Assembly (NCBI GenBank): GCA_902167325.1
Contig: LR632930.1
Coordinates: forward strand, 248,001 to 312,000
DNA: 64,000 bases
Direction of reading: 5' to 3'
DNA from: Chitinophaga pinensis
GTDB lineage: Bacteria; Bacteroidota; Bacteroidia; Chitinophagales; Chitinophagaceae
In this document: piece after piece, positions 8,395 to 16,225 of the stretch
How positions within the stretch are numbered: the stretch's first letter is position 1
How the letters are laid out: every line of letters begins with the position of its first letter
The notes under the pieces: model-generated
The model's input: only the letters and a program-made list of their open reading frames with translations
Databases searched by the model: none
Told to the model about the DNA's origin: nothing
Program-made: the position numbers and the translations under genes

Positions 8395-8474
8395 GCGGCT
8401 GCAATTTGATTCTGACACGCCAGACTTAGGATCTGGTGCCGCGAGGTATGTAGGTTCGAGTCCTATCATCCGCA
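8395..8474 (+). pseudogene. tRNA-Leu pseudo-copy 3
   Basis: Third copy at the 144-bp period, again with GCGGCTG in place of GCGGATG and no D stem. It lies in the last, truncated unit; after its terminator the unit breaks at 8518 into the 21-nt orphan tRNA fragment. Confidence 0.75.
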
Positions 8475-8659
8475 CGATTAAAGGGAATACTGTAAAAGGT
8501 GTTCCCTTTTTGTTTTTCTGCGAGGTATGTAGGTTCGAGTACGCCCCCTCATTTTTAACAAAGCATTTCAAACCGCGCATCTGCAAATGCTATAATTTAC
8601 CGGGCAACAAAATGTGCGTATAGGCTTCCCCATCACTAACCATAAACACCCAATTGCCC

Positions 8660-9802
8660 ATGACCTCCTTTCATCAGATACAGAGAATCCTCCTGTCCGC
8701 TATCCTGCTCTGTTGCAGCGCCACCGCATTCGCCAATGATTCCTCCCGCATCAGATTTATCCTGCATCCGGGGCTGGACAGCAACCAGCTCACCATTTCC
8801 GTCCATGACGGTATTCAGGAACAGCGGTTAAAACTAAATGAAACACATACCTGGAGCGGCAGGCTTTTTAGTCCGTATGGCCATATTTTCGTGGCATACC
8901 CCGGGCAGGACACTGCCGGGTTCGTCAAAAGAATTTTCTTCAGTAAAGGCAATACCATAGTATCGGTAACTCCAGGCCATTCGGTAAATGAACCTTTCCA
9001 AATAGACGAAAAGGTTTCGAAAAACATCCTTTCTTATGAAAAAATGGGTGGTGCTCAACTGGACGCCTATGTGAAAGAAAAGGTGGACAGCCAGATGGCA
9101 TTTTACTACCGGAATAAATCAAGGTTCGGGGCGGATGGCAATCTTGTCCAGCAAATGTTCGACCTGGGTGATACCGTCCTACTCAAAAAACTGGAATTCA
9201 TCAGGCAGCACCCCAGCCTGTACGCTTCTTTCTGGAACTTCATGACCAATATATCCAGGACCGAAGTGATTAGTCCCGACTCAATGCTGGCAACATACAA
9301 TAAGATCTTTCCGGAAAAGTACAAAACATCCAAAGCGGCGGAATACATGGTAACTGTGCTTCACAATAAAATCGCCATCACTACCCAATCACTCTTCCCC
9401 GAATTTTCAGTAACGGATATCAACAACAATACCATTACCTCGGAATCCCTCAGGGGACAGTACGTGCTGATACAATTCTGGGCCTCCTGGTGCATGCCCT
9501 GTATCAAGGAAATGCCTGTATTGAAAGGCATCCATGAAAAATACCGCCAGGCTCCGATCAAGATACTCTCCATCAGTGTCGACCAAAACGCGCAGGCCTT
9601 CCGCACCGCCATCACTAAACATGCCATGAACTGGACACAGGTGCATGGAGACCTACGGTTGTATCATGCAATGGGATACACTCCCATTCCCCAGCTTTAC
9701 CTGCTCGACAAAACAGGCCATGTAGTCTACAACAATCTCAAAGGAACCGACATAGATCTGCGGTTGTTACAATCCATCCTTTCAGAAAAATTGCCCGACT
9801 GA
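8660..9802 (+). CDS. TlpA-like thioredoxin-domain protein (periplasmic disulfide reductase)
   Basis: A 380-residue exported protein. The start is ATG 8660 (an in-frame TTG lies 6 bp upstream). The signal peptide is RILLSAILLCCSATAFA, cleaved about residue 25. Residues 30-230 form a poorly conserved Bacteroidota-type N-terminal region. The C-terminal third (about 245-380) is an AhpC/TSA-thioredoxin fold with WCMPC (Cys278 and Cys281) and a cis-Pro loop (YTPIPQLYLLD). Such proteins keep cysteines reduced in the periplasm, for example for cytochrome c maturation or cell-envelope repair; the partner here is unknown. It stands alone, following the tRNA array and ending at a bidirectional terminator shared with the convergent lipoprotein gene. 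Confidence 0.88.
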   Translation: MTSFHQIQRILLSAILLCCSATAFANDSSRIRFILHPGLDSNQLTISVHDGIQEQRLKLNETHTWSGRLFSPYGHIFVAYPGQDTAGFVKRIFFSKGNTIVSVTPGHSVNEPFQIDEKVSKNILSYEKMGGAQLDAYVKEKVDSQMAFYYRNKSRFGADGNLVQQMFDLGDTVLLKKLEFIRQHPSLYASFWNFMTNISRTEVISPDSMLATYNKIFPEKYKTSKAAEYMVTVLHNKIAITTQSLFPEFSVTDINNNTITSESLRGQYVLIQFWASWCMPCIKEMPVLKGIHEKYRQAPIKILSISVDQNAQAFRTAITKHAMNWTQVHGDLRLYHAMGYTPIPQLYLLDKTGHVVYNNLKGTDIDLRLLQSILSEKLPD

Positions 9803-9835
9803 CAGGATGCCTTCAAACAGAAAAATGACAACACA

Positions 9836-9861
9836 AAAGCCGCCCGATTAAAGGCGGCTTT
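9836..9861. terminator. Bidirectional intrinsic terminator
   Basis: AAAGCCGCC (9836-9844) and GGCGGCTTT (9853-9861) form a perfect 9-bp stem with an 8-nt loop, with A-rich and T-rich flanks on the proper sides. It lies between the convergent thioredoxin and LEA14-like genes. Confidence 0.85.
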
Positions 9862-9877
9862 ACTATTCCTGCAAAGC

Positions 9878-10363
9878 TTACGGCAACTGCAGGTCCAGGT
9901 AATGGATACCTTCGTATGTTATCTGAATAGTGCGGGAGAAAACACCAACGCTTCCTTTCATATCTCCTTTAAATGAGATTCGCACCGAGTCGCCCAGGTT
10001 TATGCCCGACTGACCGAGCTTTTCAAAATCAGGTTCTATGACTACCGGTACATTGAATACCGCGTGGGCCGGTACCTCAATCACAGTGTCCAGATGAACG
10101 CGCCCCAGATGAAAAGTGTCCAGCATCAGGTCCAGGTCACCTCCCTTAAAGGTGAATGCATAGTTGTTGGGATTGTAATACGCCCCATCAATTTTAAGCG
10201 CCGCCCTTTCCGGAGTGATATTAAAAACCCGAACCACTAACCTGGCGGGCAACCTTGGCTCAGGCTTTTTGAATACACGGCAACCGGTAAACGATCCTAA
10301 TAACAAACTACAAATGGCCCCTGCTAAAAGGAGAACAGGAATAATGCGCCGCCGCTTGTTCAT
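9878..10363 (-). CDS. LEA14-like (WHy-type) lipoprotein
   Basis: A 161-residue protein. The start is placed at ATG 10363, because the 59 further in-frame codons upstream are unlike a protein N-terminus. MNKRRRIIPVLLLAGAICS leads to a lipobox-like GSFTGC with Cys28 as the probable lipidated residue. The mature part contains a single beta-sandwich of the LEA14/WHy type: VRVFNITPERAALKIDGAYYNPNNYAF, then GRVHLDTVIEVPAHAVFNVPVVIEP, the usual alternating pattern of that fold. Role unknown; such domains are tied to desiccation or envelope stress in other organisms. Convergent with the thioredoxin gene. The family call rests on pattern and is moderate. Confidence 0.7.
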   Translation of the reverse strand: MNKRRRIIPVLLLAGAICSLLLGSFTGCRVFKKPEPRLPARLVVRVFNITPERAALKIDGAYYNPNNYAFTFKGGDLDLMLDTFHLGRVHLDTVIEVPAHAVFNVPVVIEPDFEKLGQSGINLGDSVRISFKGDMKGSVGVFSRTIQITYEGIHYLDLQLP

Positions 10364-10580
10364 GAATTTATCTTTTAAAAAGGTTATTGACTGGTAGCAC
10401 TGAGCTGATTCCAGCAGCGCCATCCTGTAATTGGTAATCGAAAAATGAAAAAGGGTGATTGGCGGGAGATATTTATTTTCAATTCCGCCTCCTACAACCG
10501 GGAACTCCCTTCTCATAAACGACCACATTACCCCAATCAAACAGCAGTTTGAAGGTCATTTACCTGTCAGTCAATTCGGT

Positions 10581-10667
10581 TATAAACTACCTATAAGCTA
10601 CCTATAACCCATCTATAAGCTACCTATAAGCTACCCTATTTAAGGGGTAGCTTATAGGTAGCTTATA
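10581..10667. repeat. 11-bp-period array folding into a 23-bp perfect inverted repeat
   Basis: Five consecutive 11-bp units run from 10581 to 10635: TATAAACTACC, TATAAGCTACC, TATAACCCATC, TATAAGCTACC and TATAAGCTACC. The last two plus one C (10614-10636) are exactly repeated in inverse orientation at 10645-10667 around an 8-nt loop. The 23-bp stem is therefore itself made of two 11-bp units. It is AT-rich, with no T-run after either arm, so it is not an ordinary terminator. Confidence 0.9.
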
Positions 10668-10759
10668 TGTATTTCATGAATGGATTAAGGGTATTTTATG
10701 TTAGTGTTAACTTTCCTTTAACCGGGGCGTTGGAGGGAAGTTAAAGGCCGTTAAACAGC

Positions 10760-10785
10760 AAAACCGCCCCTCCCGGGGCGGTTTT
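10760..10785. terminator. Intrinsic terminator at the end of the glycan operon
   Basis: AAAACCGCCCC (10760-10770) and GGGGCGGTTTT (10775-10785) make a perfect 11-bp stem with loop TCCC. It sits 49 bp past the stop of the 1003-residue lipoprotein and ends in T on both strands. Confidence 0.88.
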
Positions 10786-10833
10786 GACCTTATCAGGGGA
10801 GCGGCTCTTGCCAGCGCGCTCAGGGAAATAACT

Positions 10834-13800
10834 TTATTGCATGAAAAACGTCCAGTCGAGGCTGAAGAGGTAGGTTTGGCCGGGATTGCTGAATACAAAG
10901 TAGAGATCCTGGGGTGTAGTGCTGTTCTGCACAGGAGCCTCCAGTTCTACCCACTCGCCTTTATTACCCGCCGGAACCTTCAATTCGCAGACCTTTGGAC
11001 CATCCTTGGCAGATACCCGCAGCTCAATAGTACCGCCTGCTCCCTGCAGCATCACGCGGAAGCGGGCACGGGTTACGCGGGTGAGGTCAATGTTTTTGTA
11101 CATGAAATAGCTCCCGTCTTTCGCATTGCCATAGCTGAGCAGCTGGCTGATGTAGTTCAGGAAATGCATGTTGTGGTCGAAATCCCGGTCTTCCGCCTCC
11201 AGTTTGGGATGGCGCAGCATAATGTACCGCTGGCCTGTGAGTGCTTCGATGCCATTGGCACCGCCATCGGTATAGCGGGCACTCATCAGATACACGCCGG
11301 AAGCGGGTTTGCCGATGTGATCTTTCAACACAAGGGTGCCCTGTGTGGCGAGGGTGGTACCTGCTGACTTTAGCGACAAAATATAATCCACAATCATCTT
11401 CGCTTCTTCCACCGGCATACCGGGGTGTGCGCTCATGGACCGGTTGCCCCATACGCCGCTGCCTCCGTGGATCACTTTATAAGCCAATAAAGCCGTGTTC
11501 TTTTCATTATGGGCATACTTCCCGGCAATATCCATCAGACTTGGGCCAACAGATACGGTGTTTTCGGTATGGCACGCTTTGCAATCCTGCGAGTAGAACA
11601 GTTCCTTCCCTTTCGGGGATGGCAATGTACCTCCCTGTGTAAACACCCCGGCCATATCTCGACCATAGGGAATGAAGCTGAAGCCCACCTTTATCTTTTC
11701 CGGCGGCACCGTACCGTCTTCTTTATCGGAAGCGGAGATCTTGTATGGGAAGATCGAATTGTCCCAATAGAAGGTTTTATTCGCGTCAGTTTCAATTTCC
11801 ACGGTGGGTGGAGCATTACCGGCTTTGATGAAGAGGGATGAAGTATCGAAGGCTTCGTGATCGTCTGTAACGGTAAGCATCACCTTGTATACACCGGGTT
11901 TACCGAAGACGTGTGCAACTGCTGAGTCGGTGTATTCCTTGCCTTCAATATTCCATTTGTAATGCAGATTATCCTGCCGGTCGGGATCAGCAGAGCCTTT
12001 TGCGGAAAGATTCACCGTCATGGGCGCGGGGCCTGTCAGTTCATCGGCTGCAATACCAGCTACCGGCCTGCGATTGCCTGCGGCATAAGTAATGCGGACG
12101 AGGCGCGCATCCATGTTACGGGAAAACCAGTTGGTACCGTATTCCAGCATGTAGAGCGATCCATCTTTCGCAAAGCGCAGATCAATCGGTGCCGCGGGTG
12201 CCAGGTGATCGAGGAAAGGCTCCATGCGAACGTAGTTGTGATCTTTATCGAGCGTAACTGCCATGATCCAGCGGCGCACCCAGTCGTAAATGAACAGCTT
12301 GCCATCATAGTAATCAGACAATTTGTACTCCGCATCTTTGAACTGATCGGCATAATAAACAGGGCCAGCCATAACGCTCTGTCCGCCTTTGCCTACGAGG
12401 GGGAATTTAGCGGAAGGACCGTCACCAAACCAGATCATGGCCGGCTGCGCGGGCGGCAGTTCTTTCACACCCTTATTGTTGGGCGATGTGTTCATGGGTT
12501 TTGCAGGATCGGGCTTCGGGCCTTCGGTTTTGGTAGCGAAGTCCCACTTCGGTAATCCTTCGTTTTCGCCCAGGAAGTACGGCCATCCGAAGAAGCCGGG
12601 CTTGCGAGCCTGGTTTACTTCATCATAGCTGATGGTACCTTCGCTGCCGGGCACTTTGGTATCAGGCCCTACATCTCCCCAGTATACATACTGGTTTTTA
12701 CGGTCTACCGAAAAGCGGAAGGGATTGCGGCAGCCCATCACGTAGATCTCGGGGCGGCCTTTGGAACCGTCTTTCGGGAAAAGGTTACCCTCGGGGATCT
12801 CATAAGTACCATCAGCTTTGGGGCGGATGCGAAGGATTTTCCCGCGGAGGTCTGCCGAGGAAGCAGAAGTGGCCTGATCATCGGCCAGTTCGCGACCCGG
12901 ACGCTCGTCTACCGGAGTATATCCTTCTGTTTCTTCCGCATTGGTATTATCACCGGTGGAGAGGTAAAGCAGATTATCAGAACCGAATTCGATATACCCG
13001 GCGGAGTGGCAGCAATGCTTACGCTGGGTAGGTATTTCGAGAAGAGTTTTCTCTGTTTCGGGCAGCAGCTTCTGATCCCGCATTTCCATGCGGGTGAGGC
13101 GGCTAACCGGTACATCCCCTCCTACTGCGTAGAAGAAATAGATCCAGTGGTTTTTATCGAATTCAGGATCGAGTGCAACACCGAGTAATCCATCTTCCAG
13201 GCCGCTGTACACGTCAAACTGGGCGAGGGTGATTACATCTTTTTCCTTTGCACGGTAGAGGCGTACGGCCCCTTTCCTTTCTGCGAACATGACATCGTTA
13301 CCTGGCAGTACGGCCAGCTGCAGCGGCTCATCAAGCCCCTGCGCCAGCATCGTGTAGGTGTATCGGTTATTTTCAGGGATGACGGTTGTGGTGCATGCAG
13401 CATAGTCAAGCCCGGCAGCTTCATCGCCCGCTTTAAGAATGGCCGCATCTATGGCCGATGCTTCGCTCATAAAGACCTGTTTGTTATTTGCCAGATCATT
13501 GAGCCAGGGCCATCCTTTCAGTTTAAACACGGAATCTTTCGCCACCGCCCAGGTACCTCCTGCTTCAAGGAAGCGCTGGAGAGCATTGAGCTGACGGTGA
13601 TCCAGACTATCCGGGTACGACCAGTTGCTGACAATGGTTCTGACTCCCTGTAAGGAATCCGGGTGGAGGGAGTATTTATTTCCCTCCACTATTTCCCATC
13701 CATTGGCTTCTGCCGTGGCTTTTGTGGCGCTGATAATGGTTTCCGTGCTGCCGGCAGATTGCAGGAGCAATACTTTGTTTCCGGGCGATTTGCGTGAGCA

Positions 13801-13845
13801 GGCTGCTAATGCCAGCATGCACCCGAACATCCATAATTTTCTCAT
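10834..13845 (-). CDS. Multidomain lipoprotein: ThuA-like / PQQ-type sugar dehydrogenase / PKD / cytochrome c / C-terminal carbohydrate-binding-like domain
   Basis: A 1003-residue protein with lipobox LALAAC (Cys16). In order: a shortened ThuA-like segment (about 25-120); a glucose/sorbosone dehydrogenase beta-propeller (about 165-590; EDGLLGVALDPEF, LYLSTGDN, SADLRGKILRI, RNPFRFSVD); a PKD domain (about 605-690; TGPAPMTVNLSAKGSADPD); a class I cytochrome c with CKACH at 755-759; and a C-terminal jelly-roll-like domain (about 880-1003). The propeller family oxidises sugars with PQQ in characterised members, and the haem domain could take the electrons. The oxidised substrate is unknown. It is the last gene of the SusC/SusD operon, 18 bp after the DUF4855 gene, and probably sits on the outer membrane or faces the periplasm. 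Domain order is seen; the electron route is inferred. Confidence 0.88.
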   Translation of the reverse strand: MRKLWMFGCMLALAACSRKSPGNKVLLLQSAGSTETIISATKATAEANGWEIVEGNKYSLHPDSLQGVRTIVSNWSYPDSLDHRQLNALQRFLEAGGTWAVAKDSVFKLKGWPWLNDLANNKQVFMSEASAIDAAILKAGDEAAGLDYAACTTTVIPENNRYTYTMLAQGLDEPLQLAVLPGNDVMFAERKGAVRLYRAKEKDVITLAQFDVYSGLEDGLLGVALDPEFDKNHWIYFFYAVGGDVPVSRLTRMEMRDQKLLPETEKTLLEIPTQRKHCCHSAGYIEFGSDNLLYLSTGDNTNAEETEGYTPVDERPGRELADDQATSASSADLRGKILRIRPKADGTYEIPEGNLFPKDGSKGRPEIYVMGCRNPFRFSVDRKNQYVYWGDVGPDTKVPGSEGTISYDEVNQARKPGFFGWPYFLGENEGLPKWDFATKTEGPKPDPAKPMNTSPNNKGVKELPPAQPAMIWFGDGPSAKFPLVGKGGQSVMAGPVYYADQFKDAEYKLSDYYDGKLFIYDWVRRWIMAVTLDKDHNYVRMEPFLDHLAPAAPIDLRFAKDGSLYMLEYGTNWFSRNMDARLVRITYAAGNRRPVAGIAADELTGPAPMTVNLSAKGSADPDRQDNLHYKWNIEGKEYTDSAVAHVFGKPGVYKVMLTVTDDHEAFDTSSLFIKAGNAPPTVEIETDANKTFYWDNSIFPYKISASDKEDGTVPPEKIKVGFSFIPYGRDMAGVFTQGGTLPSPKGKELFYSQDCKACHTENTVSVGPSLMDIAGKYAHNEKNTALLAYKVIHGGSGVWGNRSMSAHPGMPVEEAKMIVDYILSLKSAGTTLATQGTLVLKDHIGKPASGVYLMSARYTDGGANGIEALTGQRYIMLRHPKLEAEDRDFDHNMHFLNYISQLLSYGNAKDGSYFMYKNIDLTRVTRARFRVMLQGAGGTIELRVSAKDGPKVCELKVPAGNKGEWVELEAPVQNSTTPQDLYFVFSNPGQTYLFSLDWTFFMQ

Positions 13846-13863
13846 TAACGTGTGTCTATGTTT

Positions 13864-14988
13864 TTACCGAGACCGTGCATCGGTGTCTCTATGTCTTTTG
13901 GCGATAATATCTGCAAGCCGCTTGTATAATCCAACAATCACGGGATCCGTTTGAAGGCTCATTTCGTACCATGCTCCCCCGCCTTCGTAATAAGCGACTG
14001 GTAAATTACTCCACGCACCGGCTTTTTCAAACTCGTTTATATAGTCGGTATATTTTTTCTGATAACCGGTATTGGTGAGGAGGCGGTTGTCGAATTCCAT
14101 TTCCAACGCCATTTTGTTTTGTTCTGCGAACCGGATGGCACCGGTAAGGATGCTGTAGGGAGAATTGAGATCGAAGAAGTAATTGGGTTGCTGGTAGGCG
14201 ATATCGAAGCCCATGGATTTCCATTGTGCCGCTCCGGCAGCGCCGTAATAGGGAATCCAGTAGAAGCGCTTGTTACGTTCATGGATCTTTGCTGAAACCG
14301 TGGGTAATATCTCCACAGCGCCGGTATTCTGTTCAGCCACCCAATAAAAACCGCTCAGTTCCAGGTGCTCCAGGTTGGCGGCGTTCCACATGGTCATGGC
14401 CGTATCGATGTACCACTGGCAGGCCGCTACCCGGTCTGCGATATTGGCGAAGTTCAGCTGGCGCCCGTTCAGCTCGCCCCAATTAGCGGTAGCGCCGATG
14501 GGTTCCGGCAGTGTGAGCACCACTTTTCGTTTACGCTTCGGCGTTTGTCCATTAGCCTTCAGGCTGTCGAGCATGCCTTCCAGCGCATGGATGGCTTTGC
14601 CCTGTTCGAAGTTGCGCTGCAGCAGCCAGAGCCATTGTGCCTTGCCGGCGGGTTGCTGTCCATAACCTTCCGCATATTCGTAGCCAAGGTTGTCTTTGAA
14701 CTCAATGAACAGGAAGCCATCGTACAGCCATTCGAATCCGGCAGTGCTGTTGCGGAAAAGGTAGGGTTTCAGCTGGTCGGCCGTCCAGGGAAAGCGGTGT
14801 GTACCGCCCTGGTAGATGAGCGCCAGATCAGAAATGTAATATGCAGGCAGCGGGGCCGGTGCAGGTTTCCCGGCTTCAGGAAGTTTTGTGGTGGTGGTTT
14901 CCTGAGCTGCCTTGTGGCAGGATGTGGTGGCCAAACCGGCCACCGTCATCCATAATGCCATCATCCCACTAATAGTCAGTTTAATCAT
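13864..14988 (-). CDS. DUF4855-type lipoprotein
   Basis: A 374-residue lipoprotein with an N-terminal signal ending near Cys24 (AGLATTSC). The body matches my recollection of DUF4855: YYISDLALIYQG at the start, then TADQLKPYLF, WLYDGFLFIEF, a long helix around 130-150, VVLTLPEP, LSGFYWVAEQ and FYWIPYYGA, which suggest a TIM-barrel-like enzyme. The recurring acidic and aromatic residues (LSGFYW near 230; EMEFDN near 310) could form a carbohydrate active site. No catalytic activity is established for the family to my knowledge. It lies inside the SusC/SusD operon, 9 bp after the preceding gene, so a role in binding or processing the imported glycan is likely. Confidence 0.75.
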   Translation of the reverse strand: MIKLTISGMMALWMTVAGLATTSCHKAAQETTTTKLPEAGKPAPAPLPAYYISDLALIYQGGTHRFPWTADQLKPYLFRNSTAGFEWLYDGFLFIEFKDNLGYEYAEGYGQQPAGKAQWLWLLQRNFEQGKAIHALEGMLDSLKANGQTPKRKRKVVLTLPEPIGATANWGELNGRQLNFANIADRVAACQWYIDTAMTMWNAANLEHLELSGFYWVAEQNTGAVEILPTVSAKIHERNKRFYWIPYYGAAGAAQWKSMGFDIAYQQPNYFFDLNSPYSILTGAIRFAEQNKMALEMEFDNRLLTNTGYQKKYTDYINEFEKAGAWSNLPVAYYEGGGAWYEMSLQTDPVIVGLYKRLADIIAKRHRDTDARSR

Positions 14989-14997
14989 CTTTCAGAA

Positions 14998-16203
14998 TTA
15001 TTTGGGTAAATGGTATAAAATAATTTCCTGTGCGCGGAAATACTGCGCCGCATAGGATACCCAGTTCATCACGAACCCGATTGTCACCGGGCTTGTCCCG
15101 TCCACCGTAAACCTGATACTGGAACGCGTTAATCCCGAAAAATTCTTATACGCGAGCGCGGTGTTCATAGCGTTATGATCTGGTAATGTGTTGCCGGTGG
15201 CCGCTGCGAGATAGCGCACATCGTCTCCCCGGGTACCCAGATACCATTCACCTGCGCCCAGGCTCAGCACAACTTCATATGTTCCTGCAGGCAGGGTAAC
15301 GGTTTGCGATGTCTTTCCGTTATTGATCGCAGTTTCGCCATCCCACTTTTCGAAACCGAATGCCGCTGAGCCGCTCAGGTTGTCGAACCCACCATATAGC
15401 CCTCCGCGGGTTTTGGCAGATGCGGAAACGTTCCAATACGCAGGAGTACCCCACCGCTCACCATCCCACTCGCCAATAGCGAAAGGACGGCGGAAATTTT
15501 TGAGATACTTGTGCGTTACCACTTCGCGCTTCAGCAGCATTGAGACCGGTGCTGCATAAAAAGTATCGATGGCAAGGGGTTCAGGCTTGAAAAGCGTCCG
15601 GTAAGTGAACGGTGTTCCGGGTTTATAATCTTCCAGCACTATTTCCGGCGTGACATCTGCCAGGTAACGCTCTGCTTTGGAGCCGTCGTTTTTGGTCCAG
15701 GAGATTTTTACCCCCAGACAGGTTTCTTCCTTAGAACCCCATTTCAGTGTTGCATTACCGTTCTCTGCAAGCCAGGCATCTTCGAGCGGCCTGTTGAGAA
15801 GGGTTTTGGTGTAATTCTCGCCGTACGATTTCCCGGAAATATACACTGGTACGGACCGTTCACCAAAGGTGTTAATGGTAATTACCGTGTAGTTGTGTGT
15901 AGCTTCCTGCAGCGGAGAGAATTCATAGGTGATGGAATCCGGCTTCTCCGTACGGCTGACTGGTACTGTAACTGAATCGGCACCATTGAATTTGATGACT
16001 ACTTTATTCACGTTCGGGTCGGCGATCAATAACCAGCTTAGCACGATGCGGCCGTCTCCGGGAAAGAGCTTGAGTGAATCCACCTTCCCGGCGTACTTCT
16101 GCATTTTGCCGGCGGCGAAATCCCGGTAGTCGTCGATCTTCGAACAACCGGCCCAGGCCAACGCCGCAGCCAGGGTTAATATCGAGAGCATTAGTTTTTT
16201 CAT
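14998..16203 (-). CDS. Surface lipoprotein with DUF4998-like and DUF5013-like domains
   Basis: A 401-residue lipoprotein starting at ATG 16203, with lipobox AWAGC (Cys20). Residues 35-230 resemble DUF4998 (repeated fibronectin-like strands: GRIVLSWLLIADPNVNKVVIKFNG, ATLKWGS). The C-terminal 150 residues resemble DUF5013, a jelly-roll region with GGFDNLSGSAAFGFEKWDG and LPAGTYEVVLSLG. Such accessory lipoproteins next to SusD usually act as surface glycan-binding proteins; the ligand is unknown. It is third after SusC, with 22 bp to the preceding gene and 9 bp to the next, clearly in one operon. Confidence 0.78.
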   Translation of the reverse strand: MKKLMLSILTLAAALAWAGCSKIDDYRDFAAGKMQKYAGKVDSLKLFPGDGRIVLSWLLIADPNVNKVVIKFNGADSVTVPVSRTEKPDSITYEFSPLQEATHNYTVITINTFGERSVPVYISGKSYGENYTKTLLNRPLEDAWLAENGNATLKWGSKEETCLGVKISWTKNDGSKAERYLADVTPEIVLEDYKPGTPFTYRTLFKPEPLAIDTFYAAPVSMLLKREVVTHKYLKNFRRPFAIGEWDGERWGTPAYWNVSASAKTRGGLYGGFDNLSGSAAFGFEKWDGETAINNGKTSQTVTLPAGTYEVVLSLGAGEWYLGTRGDDVRYLAAATGNTLPDHNAMNTALAYKNFSGLTRSSIRFTVDGTSPVTIGFVMNWVSYAAQYFRAQEIILYHLPK

Positions 16204-16225
16204 GTGCAATTTTTTGAATTGTCGA

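Larger units (their letters stand above)
7982..8540 (+). repeat. 144-bp tandem array derived from the 3' part of tRNA-Leu plus its terminator
   Basis: Units begin at 7982 (inside the real tRNA), 8126, 8270 and 8414. The first three are full 144-bp copies that appear identical. The fourth runs 105 bp to 8518 and is followed at 8520-8540 by a 21-nt orphan piece of the tRNA variable/T-arm region (from GCGAGG to TCGAGT). Each unit contains 61 nt of tRNA 3' sequence (D-loop end to discriminator) and an 83-nt spacer. The spacer holds a terminator-like hairpin and a flank (CAAGGCTTTACACAATTGAT...) that meets the next tRNA copy. Because 144 is a multiple of 3, long repetitive open frames exist on both strands; I regard them as by-products. 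The layout resembles the E. coli tyrT locus, where 178-bp repeats each carry the tRNA-Tyr 3' end. Function unknown. Confidence 0.95.
10364..10833. other. Intergenic region: leader of LEA14-like gene, 11-bp array and terminator
   Basis: These 470 bp hold three things. Next to the LEA14-like start (10364-10560) is its leader or promoter, where no exact TAnnTTTG box stands out. At 10581-10667 is the 11-bp repeat array with a perfect hairpin. At 10760-10785 is the terminator of the leftward glycan operon. I see no credible gene. Confidence 0.6.

Noticed and set aside
7882..8623. Long open frames on both strands across the tRNA-Leu array (218 and 234 codons)
   Set aside because: The 144-bp unit is a multiple of three, so any frame open in one unit stays open in all. 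The peptides are 48-residue repeats of translated tRNA, a known source of false proteins. E. coli tyrT repeats were reported to encode a small protein, so expression is not impossible, but I see no support here.
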